NCBI GenBank assembly: GCA_963720785.1
Contig: CAVRGQ010000003.1
Coordinates: 263,506-327,505, forward strand
Length of the DNA: 64,000 nt
Source of the DNA: CAVRGQ01 sp963720785
Lineage (GTDB): Bacteria > Actinomycetota > Acidimicrobiia > IMCC26256 > DASPTH01
Reading direction: 5' to 3'
The position numbers and the translations under genes were made by a program. Positions 52,901-60,975 of this stretch are shown in pieces. Positions within the stretch are counted from its first letter, which is position 1, and each line of letters begins with the position of its first letter. The notes under the pieces are model-generated. The model ran no database searches. It saw only the letters and a program-made list of their open reading frames with translations, and had not been told where the DNA came from.

Positions 52901-52965
52901 GCCGCCGCCTCGTGGCCGACGAGCACGATGACGTCGTAGTTGCGGCTTGCGTCAATCACGGTCAC
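52897..52965 (-). CDS. 22-codon ORF, possible flavoprotein N-terminal remnant
   Basis: GTG 52965 opens VTVIDASRNYDVIVLVGHEA and AA before the stop. NYDVIVLVGHEAAA resembles the first beta strand and glycine turn of an FAD-binding protein that stops after about 20 residues. GGGAGGAGGG lies just upstream, a strong ribosome binding site. The GTG overlaps the VOC stop (GTGA). Confidence 0.35.
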   Translation of the reverse strand: MTVIDASRNYDVIVLVGHEAAA

Positions 52966-53399
52966 CCTCCTCCCACGCATTGCGGTTCACGCGGGGGCCG
53001 CGTGGTTTGGCCGACCTCGATCAAGTGTCCGTCAGGATCGCGGAGGTAGCAGCGAATTTCGGTTTCGTGCTGCTTCGGAGGCGTCAGGAACTGCGCGCCT
53101 CGAGCACTCCAGTCCGCGTACAGAGCGTGGATGTCAGAAACGCGAACGTTGAGGAAGCTATTTACGCGATCCAGATCGCGCGGGGTCTCGAGGCTGACAG
53201 TCGGCTTGTCGTCGGTCGGGCCGCCACCGCGGTTGATGATGATCCAGCTATTGGCGAGCGCGACGTATGACGGCTCACCGACGCGCACCGTTTCGCCGCC
53301 TATCACTTCGGTGTAGAAGCGCCGGGATCGCTCCACGTCGTCGGACACGACGAAGTGGGTCAGTACAATCCCATGGGCGGGCATGGGAAACTCGGCCAT
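52962..53399 (-). CDS. VOC (glyoxalase) family protein
   Basis: 145 residues from ATG 53399, with AGGAGATG upstream. GIVLTHFVVSDDVERSRRFY opens the first module, FLNVRVSDIHALYADWSARG the second, and CYLRDPDGHLIEVGQ the end with the metal-ligand Glu. It resembles lactoylglutathione lyase-like or dioxygenase-like VOC proteins. Inside the candidate island, it precedes the micro-ORF chain and the SDR gene. Confidence 0.83.
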   Translation of the reverse strand: MAEFPMPAHGIVLTHFVVSDDVERSRRFYTEVIGGETVRVGEPSYVALANSWIIINRGGGPTDDKPTVSLETPRDLDRVNSFLNVRVSDIHALYADWSARGAQFLTPPKQHETEIRCYLRDPDGHLIEVGQTTRPPREPQCVGGG

Positions 53400-53432
53400 C
53401 GCACATCTCCTCGGGGTCGTGCGGGTTTGAAC

Positions 53433-53595
53433 TCAGGACGCGTGCCTTGCGACCGAGCGGAAGAATGCCTCGTACGCCTCGGCGAGATCGCTCCCGGCGC
53501 GCATCGTGGCCGGGTCGATGAGAGCCGTTGCGGTAGAGGACTCGGCCGCCCACTCCGGATGTCGCGTGCGAAGTCGACGAGGAATTCCACGAGTC
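53433..53595 (-). other. Gap with a possible short coding remnant
   Basis: Between the zinc-finger gene and the VOC gene, one frame ends ATMRAGSDLAEAYEAFFRSV then ARHAS before a stop at 53433. The helical, acidic ending looks protein-like, but no convincing start or family is visible upstream. It could be a 23-codon ORF from ATG near 53501 or the C-terminus of a lost gene. Confidence 0.25.
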
Positions 53596-53943
53596 TCAAT
53601 GGAGGTGCCTTTGCCAGTCTCGGGGCACACGCCCTTGCGGACCCGGCACGGGTTGGTCGGATGGGTGATGGGTTGGAGCGGCCAGTGCGGGGCCGTCGTA
53701 GTACTCGTTGGTCGTGTAGTCCCAGAACCATTCCTCCCCGGGCTCGAAGCTCTGCACCAGGGGATGGTGACTGGACTCCGCGTGCTTGCTGGCGTGCTGA
53801 GATGGGGACGAATCGCAGCAGCCGACATGCCCGCACCGCGGACAGCGCCGTAAGTGCAGCCACCATCCGCCCGCGGCCAAGCACTCGACGCACCCGGTAC
53901 CGCTCGGAGGAAACGTCGGTTCGATGGATCCAGCTGTTGTCAT
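53596..53943 (-). CDS. UBP-type zinc finger domain protein
   Basis: 115 residues from ATG 53943. GTGCVECLAAGGWWLHLRRC, then PRCGHVGCCDSS and HASKHAESSHHPLVQSFEPG match the ZnF-UBP/HDAC6 BUZ fold: paired CxxC ligands, a CGHVGCCD turn and His ligands. WFWDYTTNEYYDG follows. Bacterial single-domain forms are common beside small oxidoreductases, and their role is unknown. It overlaps the preceding short gene by one base (TGATG). Confidence 0.85.
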   Translation of the reverse strand: MTTAGSIEPTFPPSGTGCVECLAAGGWWLHLRRCPRCGHVGCCDSSPSQHASKHAESSHHPLVQSFEPGEEWFWDYTTNEYYDGPALAAPTHHPSDQPVPGPQGRVPRDWQRHLH

Positions 53944-54121
53944 CAGCGCTCCTCAATCCCAGCGAACGTGATCCGCACGCCATCGGTGGCGAGGTCGACC
54001 ACGTCGGCGAGGAACGCGCCCGCTTCGGGCGTCCTCACCGCGCCGACGTGGCAGCGACGACCTCTCCTTGATACGCCAAGACGCCGTGGTGTGTCCACTG
54101 GTCCTCGCCAACAACCGTCAC
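53943..54121 (-). CDS. Small hypothetical protein, split by a shift or coupled overlap
   Basis: From GTG 54121 the frame reads VTVVGEDQWTHHGVLAYQGE and VVAATSAR, then a TGA. The overlapping GTG (GTGA near 54036) or a one-base shift in GCGCGG continues as VRTPEAGAFLADVVDLATDG and VRITFAGIEER. Together it would be a protein of about 60 residues. The two parts look like one domain. The upstream VOC gene is divergent. Family unknown. Confidence 0.4.
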
Positions 54122-54182
54122 TTGACCGGTAGCCCGGCGGCGTGCGACGGTCGCTGTCTGACACGACCCTTGGAGGGCAGCG

Positions 54183-54848
54183 ATGAGCACGACGGAAGCC
54201 CCTCGTGGCACGTCCGGCGACGTCAGCGTCGGGAGTATCGACATGAAGCTCGAAGCTGTCGTCATCCCTGTCTCAGATGTCGATCGCGCGAAGGCGTTCT
54301 ACGAGCGGCTCGGATGGCGGCTGGACGCGGACCTCGGGAACGAGACCTTCCGAATCGTCCAGCTCACTCCCCCCGGCTCAGACTGCTCAATACAGTTCGG
54401 CATCGGTCTCACAGCGACGGCTCCCGGCTCATCGCAGAGCCTCCTCGTGGTCTCCGACGTGGGGGCCGCGCACGAGGAACTCGCCGCCGGGGGCGCCGAT
54501 TCGAGCGAGGTCTTCCACGACGGCAGCGGGGGCTACAACCGTTGGGACGCCTCAAGTCGAGCGAGCGGTCCTGATCCCGACCGACGCACCTACGCGTCGT
54601 TCCTGGAATTCACCGACCCTGACGGCAACCTCTGGCAGCTGCAGGAGATCACGAGCCGGCTCCCGGGTCGCATCGGCGCGACCAGCGCCACCTTCAGCTC
54701 CGCCGACGAGCTCCGACGCGCGCTCGAGCGCGCCGCCGCCGCGCACGGCGAGCACGAGAAGCGATTGGGCGAGGCTGACGAGCAGTGGCCCGAGTGGTAC
54801 GCCGCGTACATGCTCGCAGAGCAACTCGGCGACGAGCCCCCATCCTGA
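54183..54848 (+). CDS. VOC family protein with helical C-terminal tail
   Basis: 221 residues from ATG 54183, with GGAGGG upstream. The VOC part is KLEAVVIPVSDVDRAKAFYE, GLTATAPGSSQSLLVVSDV and FLEFTDPDGNLWQLQEI (terminal Glu). From about residue 175 a helical tail follows (SSADELRRALERAAAAHGEH, then EEWPEWYAAYMLAEQ-like WPEWYAAYML). Tail-bearing members of this type occur in actinobacteria. Its stop overlaps the CTG start of the next gene. Confidence 0.82.
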   Translation: MSTTEAPRGTSGDVSVGSIDMKLEAVVIPVSDVDRAKAFYERLGWRLDADLGNETFRIVQLTPPGSDCSIQFGIGLTATAPGSSQSLLVVSDVGAAHEELAAGGADSSEVFHDGSGGYNRWDASSRASGPDPDRRTYASFLEFTDPDGNLWQLQEITSRLPGRIGATSATFSSADELRRALERAAAAHGEHEKRLGEADEQWPEWYAAYMLAEQLGDEPPS

Positions 54849-56182
54849 GCGACTACGACGTCATCGTCCTCGGCGCCGGCGCGCCCGGCGAGCACTGCGC
54901 CGGCGCGCTGGCCGAGGGCGGTCTGCGGGTCGCCGTCGTCGAGCGCGAGCTCGTCGGCGGCGAGTGCTCCTATTGGGCGTGCATCCCGTCGAAGACGCTG
55001 CTGCGCCCCGGGGAGGCGACCCACGACGCGAACGACGCAGCCGCGAACGCGCACGTCGACGTCGCGGCGACGCTCGCGTGGCGCGACTACATGGTGTCGA
55101 ACCACACCGACGCGAGCGCGGCAGCGTGGCTCACTGACCGCGGTATCGACCTGCTCCGCGGCACCGGCCGCCTCGCCGGACCAGGCGCGGTCGAGGTCGA
55201 CGGTGTGCGACACACCGCGCGCGACGTCGTCGTCGCCACCGGCGCGGCGCCGTTCGTGCCGCCGGTCCCAGGGCTCCGCGAGCTCGAGGGCGTATGGACG
55301 AACCGCGAGGTCACCGCGATGAACGAAGTTCCCCGCCGCCTCGTCGTCCTGGGCGGCGGACCGGTCGGCGTCGAGATGGCGCAGGCCGTGCGCCGCCTCG
55401 GCGGCGAGGTCGCGCTCGTCGACGTCGCCGATCACGTGCTCCCCAACGAGCCGGCGCCGCTGGGTGAGGCACTCGGCGTAGTCCTGCGTCGCGACGGGAT
55501 CGAGCTCGTGCTCGGAGTGCAGGCGGCCGGCGCGCGTCGCGACGGCGACGACTATGTGCTCGCGCTCGACGACGGCCGCGCGCTCCGCGGGGACCGCTTG
55601 CTCGTCGCAACGGGTCGTCGCCCTCGTGTCGAAGGCATCGGGCTCGAGACCGTCGGCGTCACGCCCGATGCCCACGGGATCCCGGTGGACGCGCAGCTGC
55701 GCGCGAGTGACGGCCTGTGGGCCATCGGCGACGTCACCGGCATCTGGCCACTGACAACGACCGGCAAGTACCAGGGCGACATCGTCGCGGCCAACATCCT
55801 GGGCGAGCCGCGTGACGCCGACTACTCGGCGCTCCCACGCGTCGTCTTCACCGATCCGCAGGCCGCGGCGGTCGGTGCGTCGGACGCTCGCTTCGTCGGA
55901 AGCGCCGCGATCTCCGGCGTCGCGCGGACGGCCACGTACACGCGCGCGTCTGCCGAGTCGAACGGCTTCCTCACGCTGCTCAGCGACGGCGAGCGAGTCA
56001 TCGGCGCGTACGCGCTCGGCCCCGAGGCCGGCGAGTGGCTCCAGCAGGCCACCTTGGCGATCCGCGCGCGCGTCCCGCTCGACGTGCTGCGAGACACCAT
56101 CCAGCCGTTCCCGACCTTCTCCGAGATCTACGCCGACGCGCTCAAGGCCCTCCACGCCGAGATCGCGGCCGCGAGCGCGTGA
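54845..56182 (+). CDS. FAD-dependent pyridine nucleotide-disulfide oxidoreductase (mercuric-reductase/LPD-like)
   Basis: 445 residues. No ATG, GTG or TTG suits the protein start. CTG 54845, overlapping the VOC stop as CTGA, gives LSDYDVIVLGAGAPGEHCAG, the expected N-terminus. The redox-active pair is CSYWACIPSK (Cys41, Cys46). NAD-binding is VVLGGGPVGVEMAQAV and the FAD Asp is GLWAIGDVTG. The C-terminal HxxxxE base of lipoamide dehydrogenase is replaced (IQPFPTFSE). It probably acts on a small disulfide, quinone or metal ion, not lipoamide. Confidence 0.85.
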   Translation: MSDYDVIVLGAGAPGEHCAGALAEGGLRVAVVERELVGGECSYWACIPSKTLLRPGEATHDANDAAANAHVDVAATLAWRDYMVSNHTDASAAAWLTDRGIDLLRGTGRLAGPGAVEVDGVRHTARDVVVATGAAPFVPPVPGLRELEGVWTNREVTAMNEVPRRLVVLGGGPVGVEMAQAVRRLGGEVALVDVADHVLPNEPAPLGEALGVVLRRDGIELVLGVQAAGARRDGDDYVLALDDGRALRGDRLLVATGRRPRVEGIGLETVGVTPDAHGIPVDAQLRASDGLWAIGDVTGIWPLTTTGKYQGDIVAANILGEPRDADYSALPRVVFTDPQAAAVGASDARFVGSAAISGVARTATYTRASAESNGFLTLLSDGERVIGAYALGPEAGEWLQQATLAIRARVPLDVLRDTIQPFPTFSEIYADALKALHAEIAAASA

Positions 56183-56225
56183 CGGACGCCGCCGCGCCGA
56201 ACCGGAAGGTGAATGGACGTCCTGC

Positions 56226-56400
56226 ATGCGACCCGACATCGAGCCCGGCGGTGTGTTCCCCGACTACGAGCTGCCCGATCACACGAACGTCACCCGCAAG
56301 CTCAGCGAGCTCCAGGGCGATGATCCGCTGATCCTGACGCTCTCGCGCGGCCACTACTGCCCGAAGGAGCACCAGCAGCACCAGCAGCTCGCCGGCTGGA
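56226..56400 (+). pseudogene. Truncated redoxin (AhpC/TSA-like) gene
   Basis: From ATG 56226: MRPDIEPGGVFPDYELPDHT, then LSELQGDDPLILTLSRGHYC and PKEHQQHQQLAG, a clear peroxiredoxin-like N-terminus with the catalytic-region GHYCPKE. After about residue 57 the sequence has no redoxin character and continues as Ser/Arg-rich non-coding-like text to 56575. The gene is cut near 56397, probably by the deletion or recombination that shaped the island. No gene is assigned between 56400 and 56575. Confidence 0.75.
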
Positions 56401-56575
56401 GCAAGTGGTCGCCCAAACGCGTGCTCGACGAGATGTCACGCGAGCGACACGCGCCGTGTGAACCGCACAGCACGAGGGTGACAGCCACGCTTCTGACGGG
56501 GTCGACTTGTGCGGCGAGCAGGCCGACGTCGTTGACGAACGCGGCCGCGCACGTGGCCGCCGGACCTCGCGCCAC

Positions 56576-57404
56576 TCAAGCGCGATCGTCCGGCGGTTCC
56601 ACGTCGTCGTAGATCCGAGCTGCTGCGAGCAACCCGTCCTCACCCCGCTCGAACACTGCGATGCCCGCCTGCGGCGCGAGATCGTGGCTGCCCCAGCGAA
56701 CGCAGTTGTACTCCACCGCGCACCGCACGCCGTCGTCGGTGACTCGGCAGAGCTCGAGACCGATGCCGCCGCCGCTGAAGCAGGAGGCGAAGAACTCGCG
56801 CAGCTCGCGGGTGCCGCGGTGGAACGAGCGCGGTCCGATGGGTTCGCGGACGTACCCGTTCGGGGCGAAGGTGTCGACGATCGCGTCGGTGTCACCGGCA
56901 TCCAGGGCAGCCTGGTAGCGGCCGACCTCATCACCGGGATGGACATGTCCCGCGTCAAGGATGGGGGCCCGGACCGGGCGCCGTCCCACCACCGGCCACT
57001 GGCTGCAGTAGGTACGGAACACCACCGACCGATCGTCGGTGGATTCGGCGACCACTGCTACCGGCCACGAGATCTGTTCGCCGTCGTAGTCCAGATGCGC
57101 GAGGCACTCGACGACGGCCCGTCCCACCGGTCGACGTCGAGGCCACAGTCTCGGTGCTGGCGTGACGCTCGGACAGCATGGCTTGACTCCGCCTGACGAA
57201 ATGCCGCAACTGGCGGTGGCCGCGGATGTTGCCGCCGTAAGGATCGAAGACCAAGACCTCACCCGGCCACACTGTCTCCAGTGCGCGGGCGTCGCCATGC
57301 TCAATGGCGAGCAAGTACTGCCCGACAGGATCGACCTGACCTGCCGCTCGAGTCTCTCGGCGTGCCAGCTCCACAGCAGCCACGAAATCCGGAAACCACG
57401 GCAT
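56576..57404 (-). CDS. Tandem SnoaL/NTF2-like protein (frameshifted)
   Basis: About 275 residues from ATG 57404 (GGAGG five bases upstream, preferred over the ATG at 57422). Two NTF2-like halves: AIEHGDARALETVWPGEVLV, then YQAALDAGDTDAIVDTFAPN with GGIGLELCRVTDDGVRCAVE and FERGEDGLLAAARIYDDVE. One extra base near 57130 is needed to join TETVAST and VGRAVVECLAHLDYDG. The fold is used by polyketide cyclases, isomerases and stress proteins. Function unknown. Confidence 0.72.
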
Positions 57405-57614
57405 CGCAACCTCCGCGACCATGCCGTTGCCGGCCGCACAACGACCGTTTGATCACGCTATCCGCCTGCGCACGGCACGAACGGGGGCCCCAAAGCCGCG
57501 ACTCGGAAGAGCTGGCTCGGAGGTGGTTGCCCGAAACGGGACGTGACAGCGGCTCGGGCCACATACTCGGCGTGCCGACCAAGATGGTGAGTGCGAGTCA
57601 GAAAGGTTCGGACG

Positions 57615-59390
57615 ATGTCGGAGCGCGTCGCGAGGCTCGTCTCGGTCAACGTCGGGCTGCCGCGGGAGATCACATGGCAGGGGCGGACCGTCTTCACGGG
57701 AATTTGGAAGGAGGCGGTTGAGGGGCCGCGAACCGTCCGGCGTTTGAACGTGGACGGTGACGGCCAGGGTGATCTGAAGGGTCACGGGGGCGAGCACCGT
57801 GCCGTGTACGTGTATCAACTCGACTCGTACCGCTACTGGCGGGACCAGATGCGGCGCGACGACTTCACGTTCGGCCAGTTCGGCGAGAACTTCACGGTTG
57901 AGGGGCTCGCCGACGACGAGGTCTGCATCGGCGACCGGTATCGCATCGGCTCCGCGCTCTTCGAGGTCACCCAGCCGCGGGTCACGTGCTATCGAGTCGG
58001 GATCCGGATGGACGAGCCGCGCATGGCTGCGCTCCTCGTGGCCCACAGCCGTCCGGGCTTCTACTTGCGCGTGCTCGAAGAGGGCGACGTTCGGGCCGGC
58101 GACGACGTGATCAAGATCGCGATCGGGCACGAGGCGATGACGGTCGCCGACGTCAACGCGCTGCTCTACCTCAATGGCCATCACGATGTCGCGCAACTCC
58201 GGCGCTCGCTTCGCATCCCGGCGCTCAGCCCGGGCTGGCAGGCATCGCTCCGGGCGCTCCTCGACGAGGAGCTCGCGGGTTCCCCCGGCGGAGGGAACGC
58301 AGGGCTGACGGCGCAAGGTCTACCGCCGGCGTGGCGCGGGTTTCGCACGCTGCGGGTCGCGGCGAAGCGATCGGAGACCCGCGACATCATGTCCCTGGAG
58401 CTGGAGTCCGGCGATGGTCAGCCCCTCGCCCGGCCGCGACCCGGCCAGTTCATCACGCTCAAGCTCACGCAGGGCCAAGGGACCTCGCCACTCGTGCGTA
58501 GCTACTCGCTTGCAGGATCCCCGAGCGATGCCAACTACAGGATCGGCGTCAAGGTCGAACCGCACGGTGCCGCCGGCGAGTACATCCGCACCGTCGTCCG
58601 TGTCGGCGACCGATTGGAGGTCGGAGCCCCACGGGGGCTGTTCATTCTCGACGAGAGTGAGCGGCCAGTCGTGCTCGTCAGCGCGGGAGTCGGCGTGACG
58701 CCGCTGCTGGCGATGGCGCACGCGCTGCACGACCGCCGTTCGACTCGCGACATCTGGTGGTTGCACGGCACGCGGAACCGATCCGAGCACGCCTTCGCCG
58801 AAGAGACGAGGTCGCTCCTGGACGACCTTGCGCACGTGCACCGTCGCATCTGGTACAGCCGGCCCAGCCCGACCGACCGCGCGGATACGGACTACGACGA
58901 GGTCGGGCGCATGACCCCTGAGGCACTCGAAGCGGCGGGCGTCCCGATCGACGGCGTGTACTTCCTGTGCGGACCCACTGCATTCATGGGCGCGCTGCGC
59001 GAGGGACTCGCTGCGCTCGGGGTTGCCCTCGACAGCGTGCACACCGAGGTCTTCGGTGCACAGGAGTCGATCATGCCCGGAGTCGTCGCGTCGCCGATAC
59101 GGCCGCCGCATCAACCCGAGGGCGCACCGGGATCTGGACCGCTCATCTCGTTCGTGCGGACAGGGCTCAACGTGCGGTGGGGTGAAGGGTGCACGAGCAT
59201 CCTCGAGCTGGCCGAGGCCTGCGACGTGCCGGTGCGATGGTCGTGTCGCACCGGTGTCTGCCACACGTGCGAAACCGGTCTCCTCGACGGAACGGTCGAC
59301 TACTCCCCCGAGCCACTCGAGGCGCCCGCCGGTGGCAACCTGCTCGTATGCTGCTCGCGCCCCGAAACTGATCTCGCGATCGACCTGTGA
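57615..59390 (+). CDS. MOSC-ferredoxin reductase-ferredoxin fusion protein
   Basis: 591 residues in three parts. An N-terminal MOSC domain (VSVNVGLPREITWQGRTVFT, QPRVTCYRVGIRM with its conserved Cys) is followed by a short helical 3-alpha segment (VADVNALLYLNGHHDVAQLR). Then comes a ferredoxin-reductase module with the FAD motif RSYSLAGSP at about 295 and NAD-side VSAGVGVTPLLAMA. The C-terminal plant-type [2Fe-2S] ferredoxin has CRTGVCHTC and a further Cys near CCSRPE. MOSC domains deliver or act on sulfur with molybdopterin in xenobiotic detoxification. The fusion routes NAD(P)H electrons to it. It is the last island gene before the tRNA. Confidence 0.9.
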   Translation: MSERVARLVSVNVGLPREITWQGRTVFTGIWKEAVEGPRTVRRLNVDGDGQGDLKGHGGEHRAVYVYQLDSYRYWRDQMRRDDFTFGQFGENFTVEGLADDEVCIGDRYRIGSALFEVTQPRVTCYRVGIRMDEPRMAALLVAHSRPGFYLRVLEEGDVRAGDDVIKIAIGHEAMTVADVNALLYLNGHHDVAQLRRSLRIPALSPGWQASLRALLDEELAGSPGGGNAGLTAQGLPPAWRGFRTLRVAAKRSETRDIMSLELESGDGQPLARPRPGQFITLKLTQGQGTSPLVRSYSLAGSPSDANYRIGVKVEPHGAAGEYIRTVVRVGDRLEVGAPRGLFILDESERPVVLVSAGVGVTPLLAMAHALHDRRSTRDIWWLHGTRNRSEHAFAEETRSLLDDLAHVHRRIWYSRPSPTDRADTDYDEVGRMTPEALEAAGVPIDGVYFLCGPTAFMGALREGLAALGVALDSVHTEVFGAQESIMPGVVASPIRPPHQPEGAPGSGPLISFVRTGLNVRWGEGCTSILELAEACDVPVRWSCRTGVCHTCETGLLDGTVDYSPEPLEAPAGGNLLVCCSRPETDLAIDL

Positions 59391-59560
59391 TCTCCCACGC
59401 GGTGATGGCCGAGCGGCTCCGTGCGGGCCAAGGGCGTCGGCATGAGCGGACGTGGCCTGGAATCTTCGGCATGCTTTGCGCTGTCTGGGGTCGATCATCG
59501 TCACGATGCCCAACGCCCGAGGTTCGTGGCACTTGGTCGATCAAGCGAACACACGTTCGG

Positions 59561-59644
59561 TGTCGGAGGGGGGACTTGAACCCCCACGTCCTTTCGGACA
59601 CTAGCCCCTCAAGCTAGCGCGTCTGCCTATTCCGCCACTCCGAC
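59561..59644 (-). tRNA. tRNA-Leu(GAG)
   Basis: Minus strand, 5' end at 59644. The acceptor strand GTCGGAG pairs with CTCCGAC, the D-arm is GCG/CGC, the anticodon stem CTAGC/GCTAG holds loop TTGAGGG (anticodon GAG), the long variable arm GTCC-GAAA-GGAC is typical of tRNA-Leu, and the T-arm is GGGGG-TTCAAGT-CCCCC. Discriminator A. The next bases are CCG, so CCA is not encoded. The 3' end serves as the right copy of the island's direct repeat. Confidence 0.93.
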
Positions 59645-59667
59645 GTGGAGCGAGCATTGTAGCGAGT

Positions 59668-59712
59668 GCGGTTCCGCGGAACCGCTTCGGGAAGGCGGTC
59701 CCGCGGGACCGC
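59668..59712. promoter_or_regulatory. Twin 18-bp perfect palindromes
   Basis: GCGGTTCCGCGGAACCGC (59668-59685) and GCGGTCCCGCGGGACCGC (59695-59712) lie 27 bases apart, between the tRNA-Leu and the serine hydrolase start (59784). They differ by a T-to-C and the matching A-to-G, so symmetry is kept. Dimeric repressor operators or RNA hairpins are both possible. Confidence 0.5.
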
Positions 59713-59783
59713 TCAGTTTCGCCGCCGGGGCCGGTCCGACCTGCTGGAATCGATCCCCGAGGACACTTCCGAGGAGCCCCGTG

Positions 59784-60974
59784 ATGCCCGACCGCCTCTC
59801 GCCCGACGGCCTCGCTCGCCTGCACGACGCCATGACCGCCCACGTCGAGTCGGGCCGCATGCCCGGGCTCGTCTACCTGGTCGCCGCCGGCGACGAGGTA
59901 CACGTCGAGGCCGTCGGACAGCCTGCCTTCGACGCCTCCCGGTGCCTGCGCACCGACGACCTCTTCCGTGTCGCGTCCCTCACCAAGCCGATCACCGCGG
60001 TTGCGACGATGAGCCTCGTCGAGGACGGCGCACTGCGGCTCGACCAGTCGATCGACGACCTGATCCCCGAGCTCGCCGACCGGCAGGTGCTGCGCCGTCC
60101 CGACGCGGAGCTCGACGACACCTTGCTGGCGGAGCGCGCCATCACCGTGGAGGACCTCCTGACGTTCCGCGCCGGAATGGGTTCGCCGATGGTCGAACCG
60201 GGCTCGACGCCGCTGATGCGCGCCGAGGCCGACCTCGATCTGCGGAGCATCGGTGGTCCGCCGTGGCCACCGACGCACCACGACGTCGACACTTGGATCG
60301 CTGCGCTCGGCACGCTCCCGTGGCTCGCGCCGCCCGGCGAACGGTGGCTCTACAACACGTCGGCGCAGATCCTCGGCGTGCTGCTCACGCGCGCCACGGG
60401 GAAGCCGCTCGAGACGGTGTTCCGCGAACGCGTGTTCACGCCGTGCGCCATGATCGACACGTCGTTCACCGTCGCCGCTACGAAGCTCGACCGGTTCACC
60501 ACGGCGTACGGCGCCGACCCGGTCACCGGCGAGCTCCGGACGAACGACGAACCGTCGAACTCCTGGTGGTCGACGGAGCCGTCGTTCCCCGACGCGAGCG
60601 GCATGCTCGTGTCGACCGTCGAGGACTACTGGCGCTTCGTGTCCACGTTCCTCGCCGGCGAGCTCGTACGGCCGGGGACCGTCCGCGCGATGACGACCGA
60701 TCAGCTCACGGCCGCGCAACGGGAGGGCGCACCACCGTTCCTGGGTGGCCCCGACAGCTGGGGGCTCGGGCTCGTCGTGCCGTCGGCAACGGCCGAAGGG
60801 GCGGCAGCGCCTCTCCCCACCGGCGTCGGCTGGGACGGCGGCAGTGGTTGCACCTGGCGCACCAGCCTCCGCACCGGCGTGACCGGCATCCTCCTCACCC
60901 AACGCGAGATGGACTCCCCCGAACCGCCCGCCGTCTTCCAGGACTTCTGGACCGGCGTCAACGCCCTCCCCTGA
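59784..60974 (+). CDS. Serine hydrolase, beta-lactamase/class C fold (cytoplasmic)
   Basis: 396 residues from ATG 59784, preceded by GAGGAG. SLTK at 65-68 is the SxxK nucleophile, RWLYNTSAQILG gives the YxN motif, and GWDGGSG stands for the third motif. There is no signal peptide, in contrast to the secreted homologue at 22402. Such enzymes act as esterases, lactamases or aminopeptidases. Twin palindromes lie upstream and the second copy of the covarying hairpin downstream. Confidence 0.87.
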   Translation: MPDRLSPDGLARLHDAMTAHVESGRMPGLVYLVAAGDEVHVEAVGQPAFDASRCLRTDDLFRVASLTKPITAVATMSLVEDGALRLDQSIDDLIPELADRQVLRRPDAELDDTLLAERAITVEDLLTFRAGMGSPMVEPGSTPLMRAEADLDLRSIGGPPWPPTHHDVDTWIAALGTLPWLAPPGERWLYNTSAQILGVLLTRATGKPLETVFRERVFTPCAMIDTSFTVAATKLDRFTTAYGADPVTGELRTNDEPSNSWWSTEPSFPDASGMLVSTVEDYWRFVSTFLAGELVRPGTVRAMTTDQLTAAQREGAPPFLGGPDSWGLGLVVPSATAEGAAAPLPTGVGWDGGSGCTWRTSLRTGVTGILLTQREMDSPEPPAVFQDFWTGVNALP

Positions 60975-60975
60975 C

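Larger units (their letters stand above)
51908..59576. mobile_element. Candidate genomic island integrated at tRNA-Leu(GAG)
   Basis: About 7.7 kb lies between a near-perfect 17-18 bp direct repeat formed by the 3' end of the intact tRNA-Leu (59559-59576) and a displaced 3' fragment (51908-51926), in the expected orientation. The cargo is small redox/detoxification-type genes in a mosaic with one truncated gene. The DNA looks less GC-rich than the flanks. No integrase, relaxase or phage gene is visible, so it is either degenerate or moved in trans. Confidence 0.45.

Noticed and set aside
59391..59560. Gene between the MOSC fusion and tRNA-Leu
   Set aside because: No frame has a plausible start or protein-like composition.
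51908..59576. Prophage or insertion sequence
   Set aside because: No transposase, integrase, capsid or terminal inverted repeats are visible.
59601..60902. 433-residue minus frame opposite the serine hydrolase and tRNA
   Set aside because: Arg/Gly/Glu-rich shadow frame that runs through a tRNA gene.
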